From Garcia nutans (lineage: Eukaryota > Streptophyta > Magnoliopsida > Malpighiales > Euphorbiaceae), in the NCBI GenBank assembly GCA_947685225.1, contig CANTUV010000037.1, forward strand, positions 33,251,001-33,315,000: a DNA stretch of 64,000 bases, written 5' to 3'. Below are positions 46,874-58,301 of the stretch, piece after piece; within the stretch, counting starts at the first letter, position 1, and each line of letters opens with the position of its first letter. The notes under the pieces are model-generated. The model was not told where the DNA came from. It searched no databases and saw only the letters and a list, made by a program, of their open reading frames with translations. The position numbers and the translations under genes were made by a program.

Positions 46874-47632
46874 TGAATCAAAAGAGACAATTGGATGGTT
46901 TAAGCTACTGTGAAGAAATTAGACATTCATACCTCCGTTTGTTGGTTCCACCAAAAATTACTTCTTGGATAAACAAGAACAAAGACAAGCTTTGCTGCCT
47001 TTGATGGATTGAATTGCTTGTTTGCTCTCTCAAAAACCCGATCGATTTTACTGCTAGAAGGAATTCTTCAAATTCAAAGTTTTCCTCCTCAATTTCAGTC
47101 TCAAATTTCACCTTTTCCTTTATGTGTTGTTTTAGTCCTTATTTATAGAAGATTTTTACGATTAATTTTAGTTATTCATGGAATCTAACATTAATTAAGA
47201 AAAGAAAACTGAAACCTAATTGTATTTGGTTTCGAAAAAATTTGCGTCGTAAAAATTTCAGTAGAAAAAAAAACTGCTGCGGAAAAATTGCTCTGGCAAA
47301 AAAAAACTGCTGCAGAAAAATTGAGCTGGCGAAATAGCTGCCGCAGGGGGCAGCGGGCTGTGGCGGGCGAAATTGGCCTGCGGGCCATTTCGTCCCAAGC
47401 TGATTTTAGGTGATGATTTTTTTCATTGCCGATTTTTTCGTCGCCGATTTTTATTTTTATTTTTATTTTTTTATTTATTTTTTATATTATTATTTTTTAA
47501 AAATTATAAAAAATAAATACTAAAACAAATATTATTTAATTAAGATAACACAAAAATTATTTTGGACTAATTAAAATATATTGGATAATACAAAAATTAT
47601 TTTGGACTTATTAAAATATATTAGACCGGACT
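46874..47632 (-). repeat. TE-I 3' LTR, 5' part (terminus deleted)
   Basis: It matches 59765-60512 of the 5' LTR. The GC-rich segment at about 47243-47455 repeats CTGC(T/C)GC(G/A)GAAAAATT and TCGCCGAT motifs. The match stops after GGACT. The last ~23 bp, TGTAGACCC included, are missing along with the PPT, whereas the flanking internal sequence (GAGAGTGAAAAGTAAC) is retained. Confidence 0.85.
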
Positions 47633-47689
47633 ACTTGAACGATCTGAGATTTTAGAGAGTGAAAAGTAACAAGACTTAATTTTTGATTA

Positions 47690-48540
47690 GATGGTTATTT
47701 GAATTTGTTTTGGGTACTTGGACCCGAGACTAAACTTGATTCGGATACTTGGACCCGAGATTGAATTTGATTTGGGTACTTGGACTCGAGATTGGATTGA
47801 ATTTGGGTACTTTGACCCAGGATTGGGTACTTGGACCTAAGATTAGATTGAATTTGATTTGGATACTTGGACCCGAGATTGGATTGAATTTGGGTACTTG
47901 GACCCAGGATTGGGTACTTGGACCCGAGATTGGGTACTTTGACCTGGGATTGGGTACTTGGACCCGAGATTCGGTACTTGGACCCGAGATTGATTTGATT
48001 TGGATACTTGGACCCGAGATTGAGTACTTGGACCCTAGACTAAATTTAATTTGGGTACTTGGAACCGAGCTTTAATTGGATTTGAATACTTAGACCCGAG
48101 ATTGAATTGAATTTGGGTGCTTGGACCCGAGACTAGATTGAATTTGGGTACTTAGACCCAAGATTAAATTGAATTTGGATACTTGGACCCGGGATTGAGT
48201 ACTTAAACTCGAGATTGATTCGATTTGGGTACTTAGACCAGAGATTGGGTACTTGGACCCGAGATTGATTGAATTTGGGTACTTGGACCCGATATTAGGG
48301 ACTTGGACCCGATATTAATTTGATTTGGGTACTTGGACCCGAGATTGGGTACTTGGACTCGAGATTGGGTACTTGGACCCAAGCTTGAATTTGATTAGGG
48401 TACTTGGACCCGAGATTGGGTACTTGGACCCGAGACTGATTTAATTTAGGTACTTGGACCCGAGAATGGGTACTTGGACCCGAGACTAAATTGAATTTGG
48501 TTGCTTGGACCCGAGACTGAGTTTGACTAACCTTTTATCA
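47690..48540 (-). repeat. TACTTGGACCCGAGATTG minisatellite (TE-I)
   Basis: About 25-30 variable units containing GGGTACTTGGACCCGAGATT with spacers of different length. The complement of the same motif occurs in only about five copies at the matching position of TE-D (29600-29735). The open frame at 47749-48075 is a translation of these repeats and not a gene. Confidence 0.9.
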
Positions 48541-48589
48541 GTTGAGAAGTCGACTGCTCTGGCTATTCTATACATTGTGGTTTTTCACC

Positions 48590-48950
48590 CTCAAAATGGA
48601 TCTTCATCATTGGACCTTGGATCTTCATCCTTAGGATCGGATCTTCACCTTTGAAAATGGATCTTCATCCTTGAAGATCGGGTCTTCACCCTTTTAAATG
48701 GATCTTCATCCTTGGAAATCGGGTCTTCACCCTTGAAAATGGATCTTCATCCTTTGAGATCGGGTCTTTGCCCTTGAAAATGAATCTTCATCGTTTGAGA
48801 TCGGGTCTTTACCCTTGAAAATGAATCTTCATCCTTTTCATCGGGTCTTCACCCTTGAAAATAGACTTTCATCCTTTGGAAATCAGGTCTTCACCCTTGA
48901 AAATGGATCTTCATCCTTTGGACTTCGGGTCTTTACCCTGGCTTCAGCTC
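48590..48950 (-). repeat. ~41-bp CTTCACCCTTGAAAATGGAT minisatellite (TE-I)
   Basis: About nine units containing GGATCTTCATCCTTTGAGAT and CGGGTCTTCACCCTTGAAAAT. It lies where TE-D has the unrelated 43-bp CCTATATC array. Confidence 0.85.
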
Positions 48951-50715
48951 ATTTAGCTGAACTAATCTTTTGTCTTTTGCATCTTCATTCTTTTGAGAAT
49001 TCTAATGTTCCATTCTTTTGTTCTTCCTTTTTGTAAAAATTCAGCTATTTTCAATTGGACCTTATATCCTCTCCTTGCCCTCCTGCGTGGCAAAATATTT
49101 GTAAGGGAGTTTGAAAATATTTTATATATAAACTCAAAAAATTGAAAAGGAGAAACTTTGCCCCCTGTGTAGGCTCAAACCCATGATTTTTCTATGCAGG
49201 CTCTGATTGATTTTTTGCCGTCTAGTTTGCCGCACAAGCACGTATTTCTTCTTTTGCAAAACGACTGGAGCTTCCACAAACAAATAGGCTTTCCGTGCCC
49301 TCTTGATTTAATATTTTCTTTTGATTGTTTACTTCACAGGGTGTTTGCTGTTTGCTTTGATAAAGAATACAATACAAGAAAATGCAATTTGATTTGCTCA
49401 TGCATGCATGATATGCATGAATAACACTTACAGTGGTTCCATGACTCAACAGACCGAGGTGATCAGCAGAAGTATTCTCATTGACTCCTTTTCGATGCTC
49501 GTTCAAGTCTTGCATTGGAATGATAGAAAGCTTTGCATTTATGACTTTTATCTTCAAGATATTGAGAACATGAGTGGTGGAGACTCCAAGTAGCAGAGTC
49601 GGGAATTCATCTATTTCAAACTATGTCTCAGCATATTAGTTGATAGCTTCTTCATGACCTTACCAATAATCATTTTCTTTGCCCAATGTGTCCTTTGGAG
49701 GTTTAACATACTTCCCTTAACTTGAAGGCTTTGTATGACAAAACACTTTTTTTTTAATTTGATTTTGAAATCAAATGTTGGCTTTGCCAAATCAATGTCT
49801 ACCTCAGGACTTGATTTTTCCAAATTAACATATCTATAACATGATAACCCTAGTTACCGTACTAAACTCAGGAATTATTTCTATTTAAGCAAGAACTATT
49901 GCACTTCAGACAGGCACATACACATTACTTGGCCAAAGGTCTCATTGAGTTTAAATATTGTCTATCTCATATGCATGCTTATCCAAACTATCTCCACTAA
50001 TAGACTCTACCTATTAAGAGAGATCAACAGGTCTTTGACAGGCTTGAAATGGGGTATGTGAGGGATATGTGTTAAATGAAGGCCATTTTGAGATAGGAGC
50101 TGATGTGACTCAATGGACAAACCCTCACACTATAAATTTCTTGTTTGAACTTTAGGTAGTTGGGAGCAATCTTGCTAGACTCTAAATTCTTTCTGTCTCC
50201 TTGGCATTAATCTGGATCTTGATTATGACAGTCTTTGCCCTTGCAAAAAGTTTAAGACCCAAATTCGTTTCTATTATTCTTTTCCCTTTTCTTTCCTCTT
50301 TATTTTTCTTACTCTTCCCTTTTCTTTCTCTTTCCTTACTCTTCCCTTTCTTTTATCATTCCTTACTCTTCCCTTTCTTTTATCATTTTGTCCTTCTTTC
50401 TTGTAAGACTATCAAGTACAAAACTTTCAAGAACTGGATGGTCTCCCTCCTTTTCTCCTCCAATTTTGATTGAATCTTTAGTTGGGTTTGACCAATTCAA
50501 GTCAATCCATCCTTATAAACCAAATGGAAGCCTTTTGTTGTCTTAGATAAAAGAGAACTCAGTTGGCTTTTTGAACCGCCTTTTTAGGTTTTGTTCTCTT
50601 TTTTTTTCTTTTTCTTTTTTCTTATTTTTTTTCTTTTCTTTTGTCCTTTTTTCTTTTCTTTTTTTTTTGTTGGTTGGTTCTAGCTCTAAAAGAATTGTCT
50701 TGTTTGTACTAACTT
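48951..50715 (-). other. TE-I 3' non-coding region, distal part
   Basis: Collinear with TE-D 24700-26200 on the opposite strand. It has a T/C-rich tract at about 50590-50670, and imperfect CTTTTC..TTCC-type repeats at about 50275-50400. No retroviral domain is seen in any frame. Interrupted by TE-K at 50716. Confidence 0.7.
50711..50715. repeat. TE-K target-site duplication, left (AACTT)
   Basis: Matches 54980-54984. Confidence 0.92.
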
Positions 50716-50850
50716 TGTCACATCCGCCCACCGCATTTATGCATAATAGTCACGTGCACAGTGAGAGAAGGGGAAAGGAGAAGATAATTCCTGACAACGG
50801 CCCCAGATAAGGCTATAGGATCAATGGGACCTAATTGAAGAAAAATGCAA

Positions 50851-51000
50851 AGTTTTAAGGAGGTGACTGTAATTTCAAAAAGTTTTGGGGAGGTGACTGT
50901 AATTTCAAAAAGTTTTAGGGAGGTGACTGTAATTTCAAAAAGTTTTAGGGAGGTGACTGTAATTTCAAAAAGTTTTGGGGAGGTGACTGTAATTTCTAAA
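50851..51000 (+). repeat. Five head-to-tail 30-bp repeats in TE-K
   Basis: Units AGTTTT(A/G)(A/G)GGAGGTGACTG plus TAATTTCAAAA, exactly 30 bp each and nearly identical. There are no unique spacers, so this is not CRISPR. Confidence 0.95.
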
Positions 51001-52753
51001 AGTTGTACTGGATGTTCTTAATAGTGCACATAACAGATTCCGAAAATGGAGAGTAGAGAAAAATCAAATCGCAACGACGTGTAACGGTTTTTCAAGAAAT
51101 GCCCCGTTAGAGAGAAACAAAGACATGTAGACTAGGGGCATTTTGGTCATTTTAATTAAAATTTATACATGAATTCAAAGTAAAAAATAAACACACGAGT
51201 GCATAGAGGACGTCGAGGGGTTGAATATGAAATGATCGACAGCAGAAACAGAGTCCGGGCAAAACCCGAGCAAAGAAAGGACTTAAAGGGAATTTTGTAA
51301 AAAGTCGAGGGCTTATTGGTAATTTTTAAAATGACTTGAAAACCTAAAATAGACCTTAAAAATAGAAAGTAGAGGTCAAAAGGATCAAAACCATATGTAG
51401 TTTGCCTCGTGAAACTGTACGGTTTAAAAGTTACGATCGATTAATCGCCGGAGCGTAAAATGGGCCCGGTTCCATATGGGTGACATGGAACAAATTGGGG
51501 TACCAAATGGGAAGAGGGACAAGTTGGAGGACTTAATTGGAAAGAAATGTATAAAAATCTTTTGATGGCCAATCATAATTAGCCATTTAAAAGTTATAAA
51601 AAGAAGAAAAGAAAAAGGTGTGGACAAATGGTCATAAACCATTCATCCAACCCAAAAGTGGACATCATTTCCACTATATATATATCATGGCAAGAAGAGC
51701 AAAATCTCTTTCCCACAACCACTCCAAATCGTCGGCCTCCATAGGAAGAACACCAAAGAATTTCCAATTTTTGTCAAGTTTGATTCAAGTTCAAGGTGAG
51801 TTTTAAGGTTTTAAAGCATGTAGATTCCAATTCTAGTATCAATTTTAAGTATTTATATATCTATTGGAAGGTTGGAAATTAGGGTTCTTATGGTGGATTT
51901 GGGAAAATTTTAAGTAGTGTTGATATTGATTAATTAAATGGAAGAATCAAGGTTTTTAAGGTTTAATAAGGTTAGATTAGGGTTTAGTTTGAAAAGAAAT
52001 GAAGGGTAGCTTATTGTTCTAAATTACTACGGTTTATGTTCAAGGTTGTGTTCTTGAATTTCTTGAAGGGGAAACAAAGATTAAGGAAGGAGAAGAAGAA
52101 AAAGCAAAGGGGAATTAAAAGAACAAGGTTTGGTACTTTACCATAAAAGAAATTTTATTTTTCTTACAAATTTTGGTTTATGGAATTTTTGATGTTGATG
52201 CTTAAATGTATTGATTGAGTTTAAATTAAATGTTTGAGTTATGTTCTTGGTTTCTTATGGCAATTGAGTTGGTTAAATTTAATTTAAACCAAGTGTTTTG
52301 AGAAAAATTTTGGCAAGTTGATTTGATGAACTTTCATTAGTTGATTTAAGTTAAACATGCAAAAGTTGTCAAAGGGAAGTGTTTGAATCTTCACTTTATC
52401 ATTAAAGAAGCCTTTATATTGATTTGAAAAAGAAAAATAAACTATCCCATGTATTTCATATGTTTGGGCCGAAATGGTTCCAAAATGGCAGATTCTGGAC
52501 TCTTTTTGTGGCAGCTGTTTGAGGTAGCAAATGAATGAAGTTTTCAACGAAATTTTACATGTAATTAGTCAGCATATGAAATAAGTTTTCTGTAAAATTT
52601 CAGCCAAAAATAAGATCATTTACCTGGTCAAATGCATGACTGAAATGGACTGAAATTTTGACGAAAATCCAGATTTTACTATTCATTTGGTCATGCCATT
52701 TTGCGTTGCCGATTTTACGTGCCGCGACACTATTCATTTGGTCAATTTGTGAC

Positions 52754-52936
52754 TCTTTGAGGAATGCTTTGAAATGTTTGATATGTTTATTGTTGATGTT
52801 AAATATGTGAAAAAGGGTAATGGTTTGACTAAAGAATGTGGTGTATTGAAACTGATTGCATTCGCATTGGTTTGTGTAAAAATATTTTCAAAAATTAGAA
52901 AAAAACATATCAAACATTTCAAAGCATTCCTCAAAG
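52754..52936. repeat. 34-bp perfect inverted repeat in TE-K
   Basis: Arms at 52754-52787 and 52903-52936 (start CTTTGAGGAATG, complement CATTCCTCAAAG), about 115 bp apart. The segment after each arm pair also repeats directly: GGGTAATGGTTTGACTAAAG at 52815 and 52939. The second arm lies inside the 958-bp unit, so another copy is at about 53861-53894. Confidence 0.9.
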
Positions 52937-53506
52937 AAGGGTAATGGTTTGACTAAAGAATGTGGTGCGCGACGTAAATGGCAAAGTGCAACAGAAATTA
53001 AAATAATTTCTCGAGTCATTCTAAAATGAAGTTTGAGACTTAAATTGAATCATTTTAACCTTTATGCTCTACTGGGTAGTGGGGGTGGTAGATAAGGGTA
53101 TGGTGCACTATACTAACTTATGTAGTACTGCTTGATATTGTGATTGAATTGTTATGATCTGAACTCAATGGTGAGGGCCATTGGTTATAACCAGGATGGT
53201 GAGGGCCATTCCTGTGATTTGATATCGGTGGTGAGGGCCACCTATGTTACAGTGGTGAGGGCCACTGCCTTATCGCTATGGTTCCCTATATTCCAGTAGA
53301 GCCAAAGTCTGGTTATTATTTTTTTTTTCTAAACTACGTAATGCAACATTTGTTGAATTATGATTTTTACATTTGTTGAAAGCATATTTACACTGAATGT
53401 ACAATAACTTCCATTGGTTTAATGTTGGTTGAGTTTTGATTCAATTATTTCCTTTTATTTCAAATGCTTTCATGTTTTACTTTTATTTTCATTGGTAAAG
53501 TACCCA

Positions 53507-53547
53507 CTGAGCGACATTGCTCAGCGAGTTAAGTTTTCCTTGACTCG
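53507..53547 (+). other. Double-hairpin LTR module, TE-K copy 1
   Basis: Stem 1 is CTGAGC-(6 nt)-GCTCAG. Stem 2 is CGAGTTAAG-TTTTC-CTTGACTCG, nine pairs with one T-G wobble, followed by TAGGT. Stem 2 here has no sequence in common with TE-A's beyond a CG start. Confidence 0.85.
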
Positions 53548-54464
53548 TAGGTTCGGAGCAGTAGCTATCTTTTGGGGAAGCGACGACTAGACCCACAACA
53601 TCTCAGGGTAGATCTCTTAGTTTCCATTATGGGTTAGCTAGTTGTGGCATGTATATGTATATATAAGATTGAGAATTACTATGTTATATTGTACGTTAGT
53701 AGTATGTAATAATAATAAATCTCTACTTTATTTTGTATTAGAAGTGTGAACTCTTCTTGCAGGTTTGTAGTTTAGGGTATAAGGTGGATTCATTGGGAGT
53801 GTATTGAAACTGATTGCATTCGCATTGGTTTGTGTAAAAATATTTTCAAAAATTAGAAAAAAACATATCAAACATTTCAAAGCATTCCTCAAAGAAGGGT
53901 AATGGTTTGACTAAAGAATGTGGTGCGCGACGTAAATGGCAAAGTGCAACAGAAATTAAAATAATTTCTCGAGTCATTCTAAAATGAAGTTTGAGACTTA
54001 AATTGAATCATTTTAACCTTTATGCTCTACTGGGTAGTGGGGGTGGTAGATAAGGGTATGGTGCACTATACTAACTTATGCAGTACTGCTTGATATTGTG
54101 ATTGAATTGTTATGATCTGAACTCAATGGTGAGGGCCATTGGTTATAACCAGGATGGTGAGGGCCATTCCTGTGATTTGATATCGGTGGTGAGGGCCACC
54201 TATGTTACAGTGGTGAGGGCCACTGCCTTATCGCTATGGTTCCCTATATTCCAGTAGAGCCAAAGTCTGGTTATTATTTTTTTTTTCTAAACTACGTAAT
54301 GCAACATTTGTTGAATTATGGTTTTTACATTTGTTGAAAGCATATTTACACTGACTGTACAATAACTTCCATTGGTTTAATGTTGGTTGAGTTTTGATTT
54401 GATTATTTCCTTTTATTTCAAATGCTTTCATGTTTTACTTTTATTTTCATTGGTAAAGTACCCA

Positions 54465-54505
54465 CTGAGCGACATTGCTCAGCGAGTTAAGTTTTCCTTG
54501 ACTCG
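54465..54505 (+). other. Double-hairpin LTR module, TE-K copy 2
   Basis: Identical to the copy at 53507-53547, 958 bp downstream. Confidence 0.85.
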
Positions 54506-54979
54506 TAGGTTCGGAGCAGTAGCTATCTTTTGGGGAAGCGACGACCAGACCCACAACATCTCAAGGTAGATCTCTTAGTTTCCATTATGGGTTAGCTAGT
54601 TGTGGCATGTATATGTATATATAAGATTGAGAATTACTATGTTATATTGTACGTTAGTAGTATGTAATAATAATAAATCTCTACTTTATTTTGTATTAGA
54701 AGTGTGAACTCTTCTTGCAGGTTTGTAGTTTAGGGTATAAGGTGGATTCATTGGGAGTGTATTGAAACTGATTGCATTCGCATTGGTTTGTGTAAAAATA
54801 TTTTCAAAAATTAGAAAAACCAGTTTTGTCGACACTTGGGACCCAATTTCTAGGCGAACCTTTGGCAAAATTTCTGTAAAACCGGAATAAAAATTTGACT
54901 AAGTAAAATTGGTAGCAACATTAGGTTAGTGTGGCGCCTCTACTCGGCTTACACACGTAGGCCGGGAAGGGGTGTTACA

Positions 54980-55787
54980 AACTTGGGCTGAAAATAATGG
55001 ATGAGTGGAGTAACATAAATCTTCTTTAATAGGGATAAATCATTTGTTACTCTGATGTTGTCGTGATAAATTGGAAATACTAAGAAAACTTCAACTACCC
55101 TTATGGTATTGAGAACTTTAGCCACTCTTATGGTCTTGAGAACTTCAACTATCTTCATGGTATTCATTTCTTTCTTTGATCTTCTTGCCTCTTCATCTTA
55201 GTGATCATAAAACTTGTCAAAAATATCACAACAGCTCAGGGTAGGTTATTGGAGTTTTTAAGCCAATGAAAAGAAAGCTAAAATTTTATGAAGGCTCAAA
55301 TGGACAACTAGGGATTGATATTTAATAGGGTGGATACTAGTTGTTGGCTCGTCAAACAATGCCTAGATCATCTCTCCCTTAAATAAGTAGAGTTCAATTT
55401 CGCCTCAAAAGTTTGTCAAAGCATGTTATAAGACTGACTAGGACCTAGACAAAGGTAATTATGTAGGAGCCCTCTCTTAAGTAAGCATACACAACTCAAT
55501 GCTATAGAGCAATTCCCTCACCTAGTAAAGTCATTGGAGTCATGATGCATAAATATATTAATTCATGAATTATCAAGCTAGATTCCTTATTGGTTGAACA
55601 CCAAAATGAACAAAGACCAACAAAAATTTTGATGAAAGTAATTTATTTCAAGTAACTTTAAATTTGAAAAGCACAATAGTTCTAAAATATTAAAGTAAGA
55701 TTGAAAAGCAACATTCAAGCTAAGAAAAGTTCGTTGAGTTTAAGCTTCTTTTCCTTTCACCTCTTGAATATCCCCATCTTGAAAGGA
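54980..55787 (-). other. TE-I post-gag region, proximal part (non-coding)
   Basis: It starts with the right AACTT copy and runs to the gag stop. It corresponds to TE-D 23807-24600. It includes a short repeated motif (GGTATTGAGAACTT, GGTCTTGAGAACTT, about 55103-55163). No pol sequence. Confidence 0.7.
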
Positions 55788-57115
55788 TCATAAAACAAAA
55801 TCCTCTTCTAATCCTTGTCCTACCATGAAGGTTGCTGGTGGTGGCACCCTGTTGAACCTTGAAAATGGATTACCTTTGGTATTGGGCTTGTCCGGCTCAG
55901 GCAACTTGCCATTATCAATTAAATTCTGGATCTCATGCCTCAACTTTATGCAATTGTCTATTTCATGTCCAGGCCTTTGATGGAACTGGCAAAATGCATT
56001 AGTATCAAAATTAGGTGGAAGAGGATTAGGCAAAGGTCGAGGAGCTAACGGTTGTAATAATCTCCTCTTTTGTAGCTTATTGAGAACCCAAGACAGTGGC
56101 TTCCCTAATTCTGAAAACTGCCTCATTCCTCATTGACTAGTGGCATTAACATCAACTTCTTTTCGTGTGCTTTGATTGCTCGACTGGTAGTTCCCTTTCT
56201 CATTCCTTTTTATTGAAAAGCGATTCTTCTCCTTTTCCCACTCTTCAATTTGTAGACCAGCTTGGAGAAGATCTTTGACATCCCTTATAAGGGTGTGAGA
56301 CATCCTTTCACGGAGATTGGGCAGGACGCCTCTCACGATCATTCTTATTTGATCGGATTCATCGGGCCTCTTCTTGAGCAAAGCGGCCTTGTTTCTCCAT
56401 CTCTTCACATAATCCACAAAATTCTCATTTGGCCTTTGCCTAATGGACTCCACTTCCATTTCAACATTATATCCATATTATTGGATGAAGGCCTTGTACA
56501 GCAAATCCCAACTCTTTTGTGTTCCTTCATCTAAGGTATTGAACCAATTTTGGACAATAGGATCCAATGAGAGCATGAAATACCTTAGAGTTTAAGCCTT
56601 AGTAGCTCGGGCAGACTGCACGGCAGTGATATACTGCTTCACATGGAGATGAGGATTTTCGGTTCCATCAAACTTCGCGAATGATGGCATCTTGAACTTG
56701 TACGGGACTTCTTCATCTAACTCAAATAATTTGTCAACTTTAGACATTTCCTCAGTTTTTAGTTTCTTCTCAAATTTCTTTTCTAAATCAGCAATCGTCT
56801 TTTCAACATCGGATGTCTCGATCTTTTCAATAGTTGCCTTCTCAACAACCTTTGGCTCCTTTTTGTCTTGAAGATCTTGGTAGTATTGAGCCCATTCATC
56901 ATCATCAATGATCACCTTATCATCATCAAAAGCTACTTTACTAACCTTAGTCTTCCCTTTGTCCTTTGGCTTCTTAGTGCTAGCAGATGCTTCAGCATGA
57001 CTTTCTAAAATTGCGGTCAATTGGTTCTTCATGGTCTCAGCTAGGGCCTCTTTTATTTCTTCCATCTTGGCATTGAGGGCATCATCCACCATTCTTTGAA
57101 TTTTTCGGGATCCAT
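55788..57115 (-). pseudogene. Tat/Ogre-type gag, broken (TE-I)
   Basis: It begins MDPEK at 57115. A single missing A in the following A run (about 57100) shifts the frame. Then comes a K/E-rich segment (57092-56592) with predicted coiled-coil character, and the Gag core with HLHVKQYI. Stops are at 56592-56594 (CAA to TAA), 56478-56480 (TAA between Q and YGYN, shared with TE-D) and 56130-56132. The C-terminal part ends with FCQFHQRPGHEIDNC (C-x2-H, GH, C), the atypical knuckle of Tat/Ogre Gag, and stops at 55788. It is better preserved than TE-D's copy. About 440 codons in all. No protease follows. Confidence 0.88.
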
Positions 57116-58280
57116 TGTTTTTGGTGAGCAGGTGATTGATTCGTTGCTAGATTCTTCGCTACCGGCGTAGGTCAGATTGTCGTAAGCTTTTGAACTATCA
57201 TAATCCAGGGCTGTGAGCCAGAAAGGATTAATGATATGAGATGCAAATGTATGCATGTATGCATGTATGCACAAACAATCAACAAAGAAAGATAAATAGG
57301 ATGCTCCTTCCAACCTTATAACATCCACACACGAATGGCGAGTCTCTTTTCATTGGTATATGGTTAACAAAATACCAACATGGGGTATCTTGTTTTCAAA
57401 TATTTCCCTCTAACGTTTCAACCAATAGTTATATTGTTGAAAATGGAAATCCATTCATAATAATTCCCATTAATTAGGTTTTAATCCATTCAACCAACTA
57501 TAGTAGCTTTTATGTTATATTGGATTAAAACAAAATTAAGAGGTTTATTATAAATAGATTTCTCACTTGAAAAAGTAACTAATGATTCATGCCAAAAATA
57601 AGCCCATGATTCATTATTCTTAGTATAAACTAGGCTCACAATTGATTTTTGGTATTTCTTAATTGACCTAAATAATTTGCAAGCTCTTTGTAAGAAAAAG
57701 TTAGATAAAAACAATTTTGTTTCTAAGCCCGTTGTAAAAAGATCTTAGAAAAATGGATTTTGGGCTTAGTTTGGGCCATGAGCAAAAGAATTTTTTATTT
57801 GTTTTTAGAAAAGTTTTATGTCCAAAGACCATCTTGAAAAGTTTTGAAAATAACTTTGGTCTTTTGGACTTTAAAGAAAATTTTATTTTGAGCTTACAAA
57901 TGTACTTGGGTCATATTAGAAAAAGAACAAACAAAATAAGCCATGATTTAAACCAAGATAAATTAACCATAGTCAAACAACATGCATTTAGGGTAAAAAC
58001 CTAAGGAAAGTAACTGGGCCAATTACATAAGCTTTAGTCTTTGGGTGAAAAGGCTTAGGTTCCCATAGCAAGTATATACCAAATAGTACGAGGCTATGAG
58101 TGGTTATGCCACGCTCGGTCTCCATACCTTGAGTGAAAGCATGGTATCCCTTACATAACACAACACGGGTAACACGGGCGTCCTAACTCACGCACACGAT
58201 GCAATCTAATATGATGCAATGGATAATATCATTACAAGAAAGAATAGAATAATATAAAGACCAACGGAATCAACTTCTCT
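57116..58280 (-). other. TE-I leader, PBS to gag (non-coding)
   Basis: About 1.2 kb, collinear with TE-D 21323-22474 and TE-L 63341-64000. It contains a GCAT-rich run near 57250-57272. No gene seen. Confidence 0.75.
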
Positions 58281-58300
58281 TATCCCCAGTGGAGTCGCCA
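58281..58300 (-). promoter_or_regulatory. TE-I PBS (tRNA-Arg type)
   Basis: The minus strand reads TGGCGACTCCACTGGGGATA, one base after the LTR end. It agrees with the complement of plant tRNA-Arg(ACG) 3' end at all but about one of the first 19 positions, from my memory of that tRNA. Confidence 0.88.
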
Positions 58301-58301
58301 C

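Larger units (their letters stand above)
52841..54819 (+). repeat. 958-bp tandem duplication in TE-K
   Basis: Units at 52841-53798 and 53799-54756, then a partial third (54757-54819). The two full units differ at only a few sites I could spot (for example TGTAGTAC/TGCAGTAC and GACTAG/GACCAG). Each unit has a double-hairpin module and four GGTGAGGGCCA boxes. Confidence 0.95.
50716..54979 (+). mobile_element. TE-K: 4.26-kb solo LTR with internal duplications
   Basis: It runs from TGTCACATCCGCCC to GGGGTGTTACA and is flanked by AACTT on both sides. No PBS, PPT or coding region is present. Orientation and Tekay-like affinity are inferred from the double-hairpin module, present twice (53507-53547 and 54465-54505) because of a 958-bp tandem duplication. 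It also holds a 5 x 30-bp array (50851-51000) and GGTGAGGGCCA repeats. It is inserted in the TE-I 3' region. Confidence 0.92.

Noticed and set aside
47749..48075. 108-aa repetitive open frame
   Set aside because: It is a translation of the TACTTGGACCCGAGATTG minisatellite and reads only because the unit happens to lack stops.
50851..51000. CRISPR-like direct repeats
   Set aside because: Units are head-to-tail with no spacers, inside a plant LTR.
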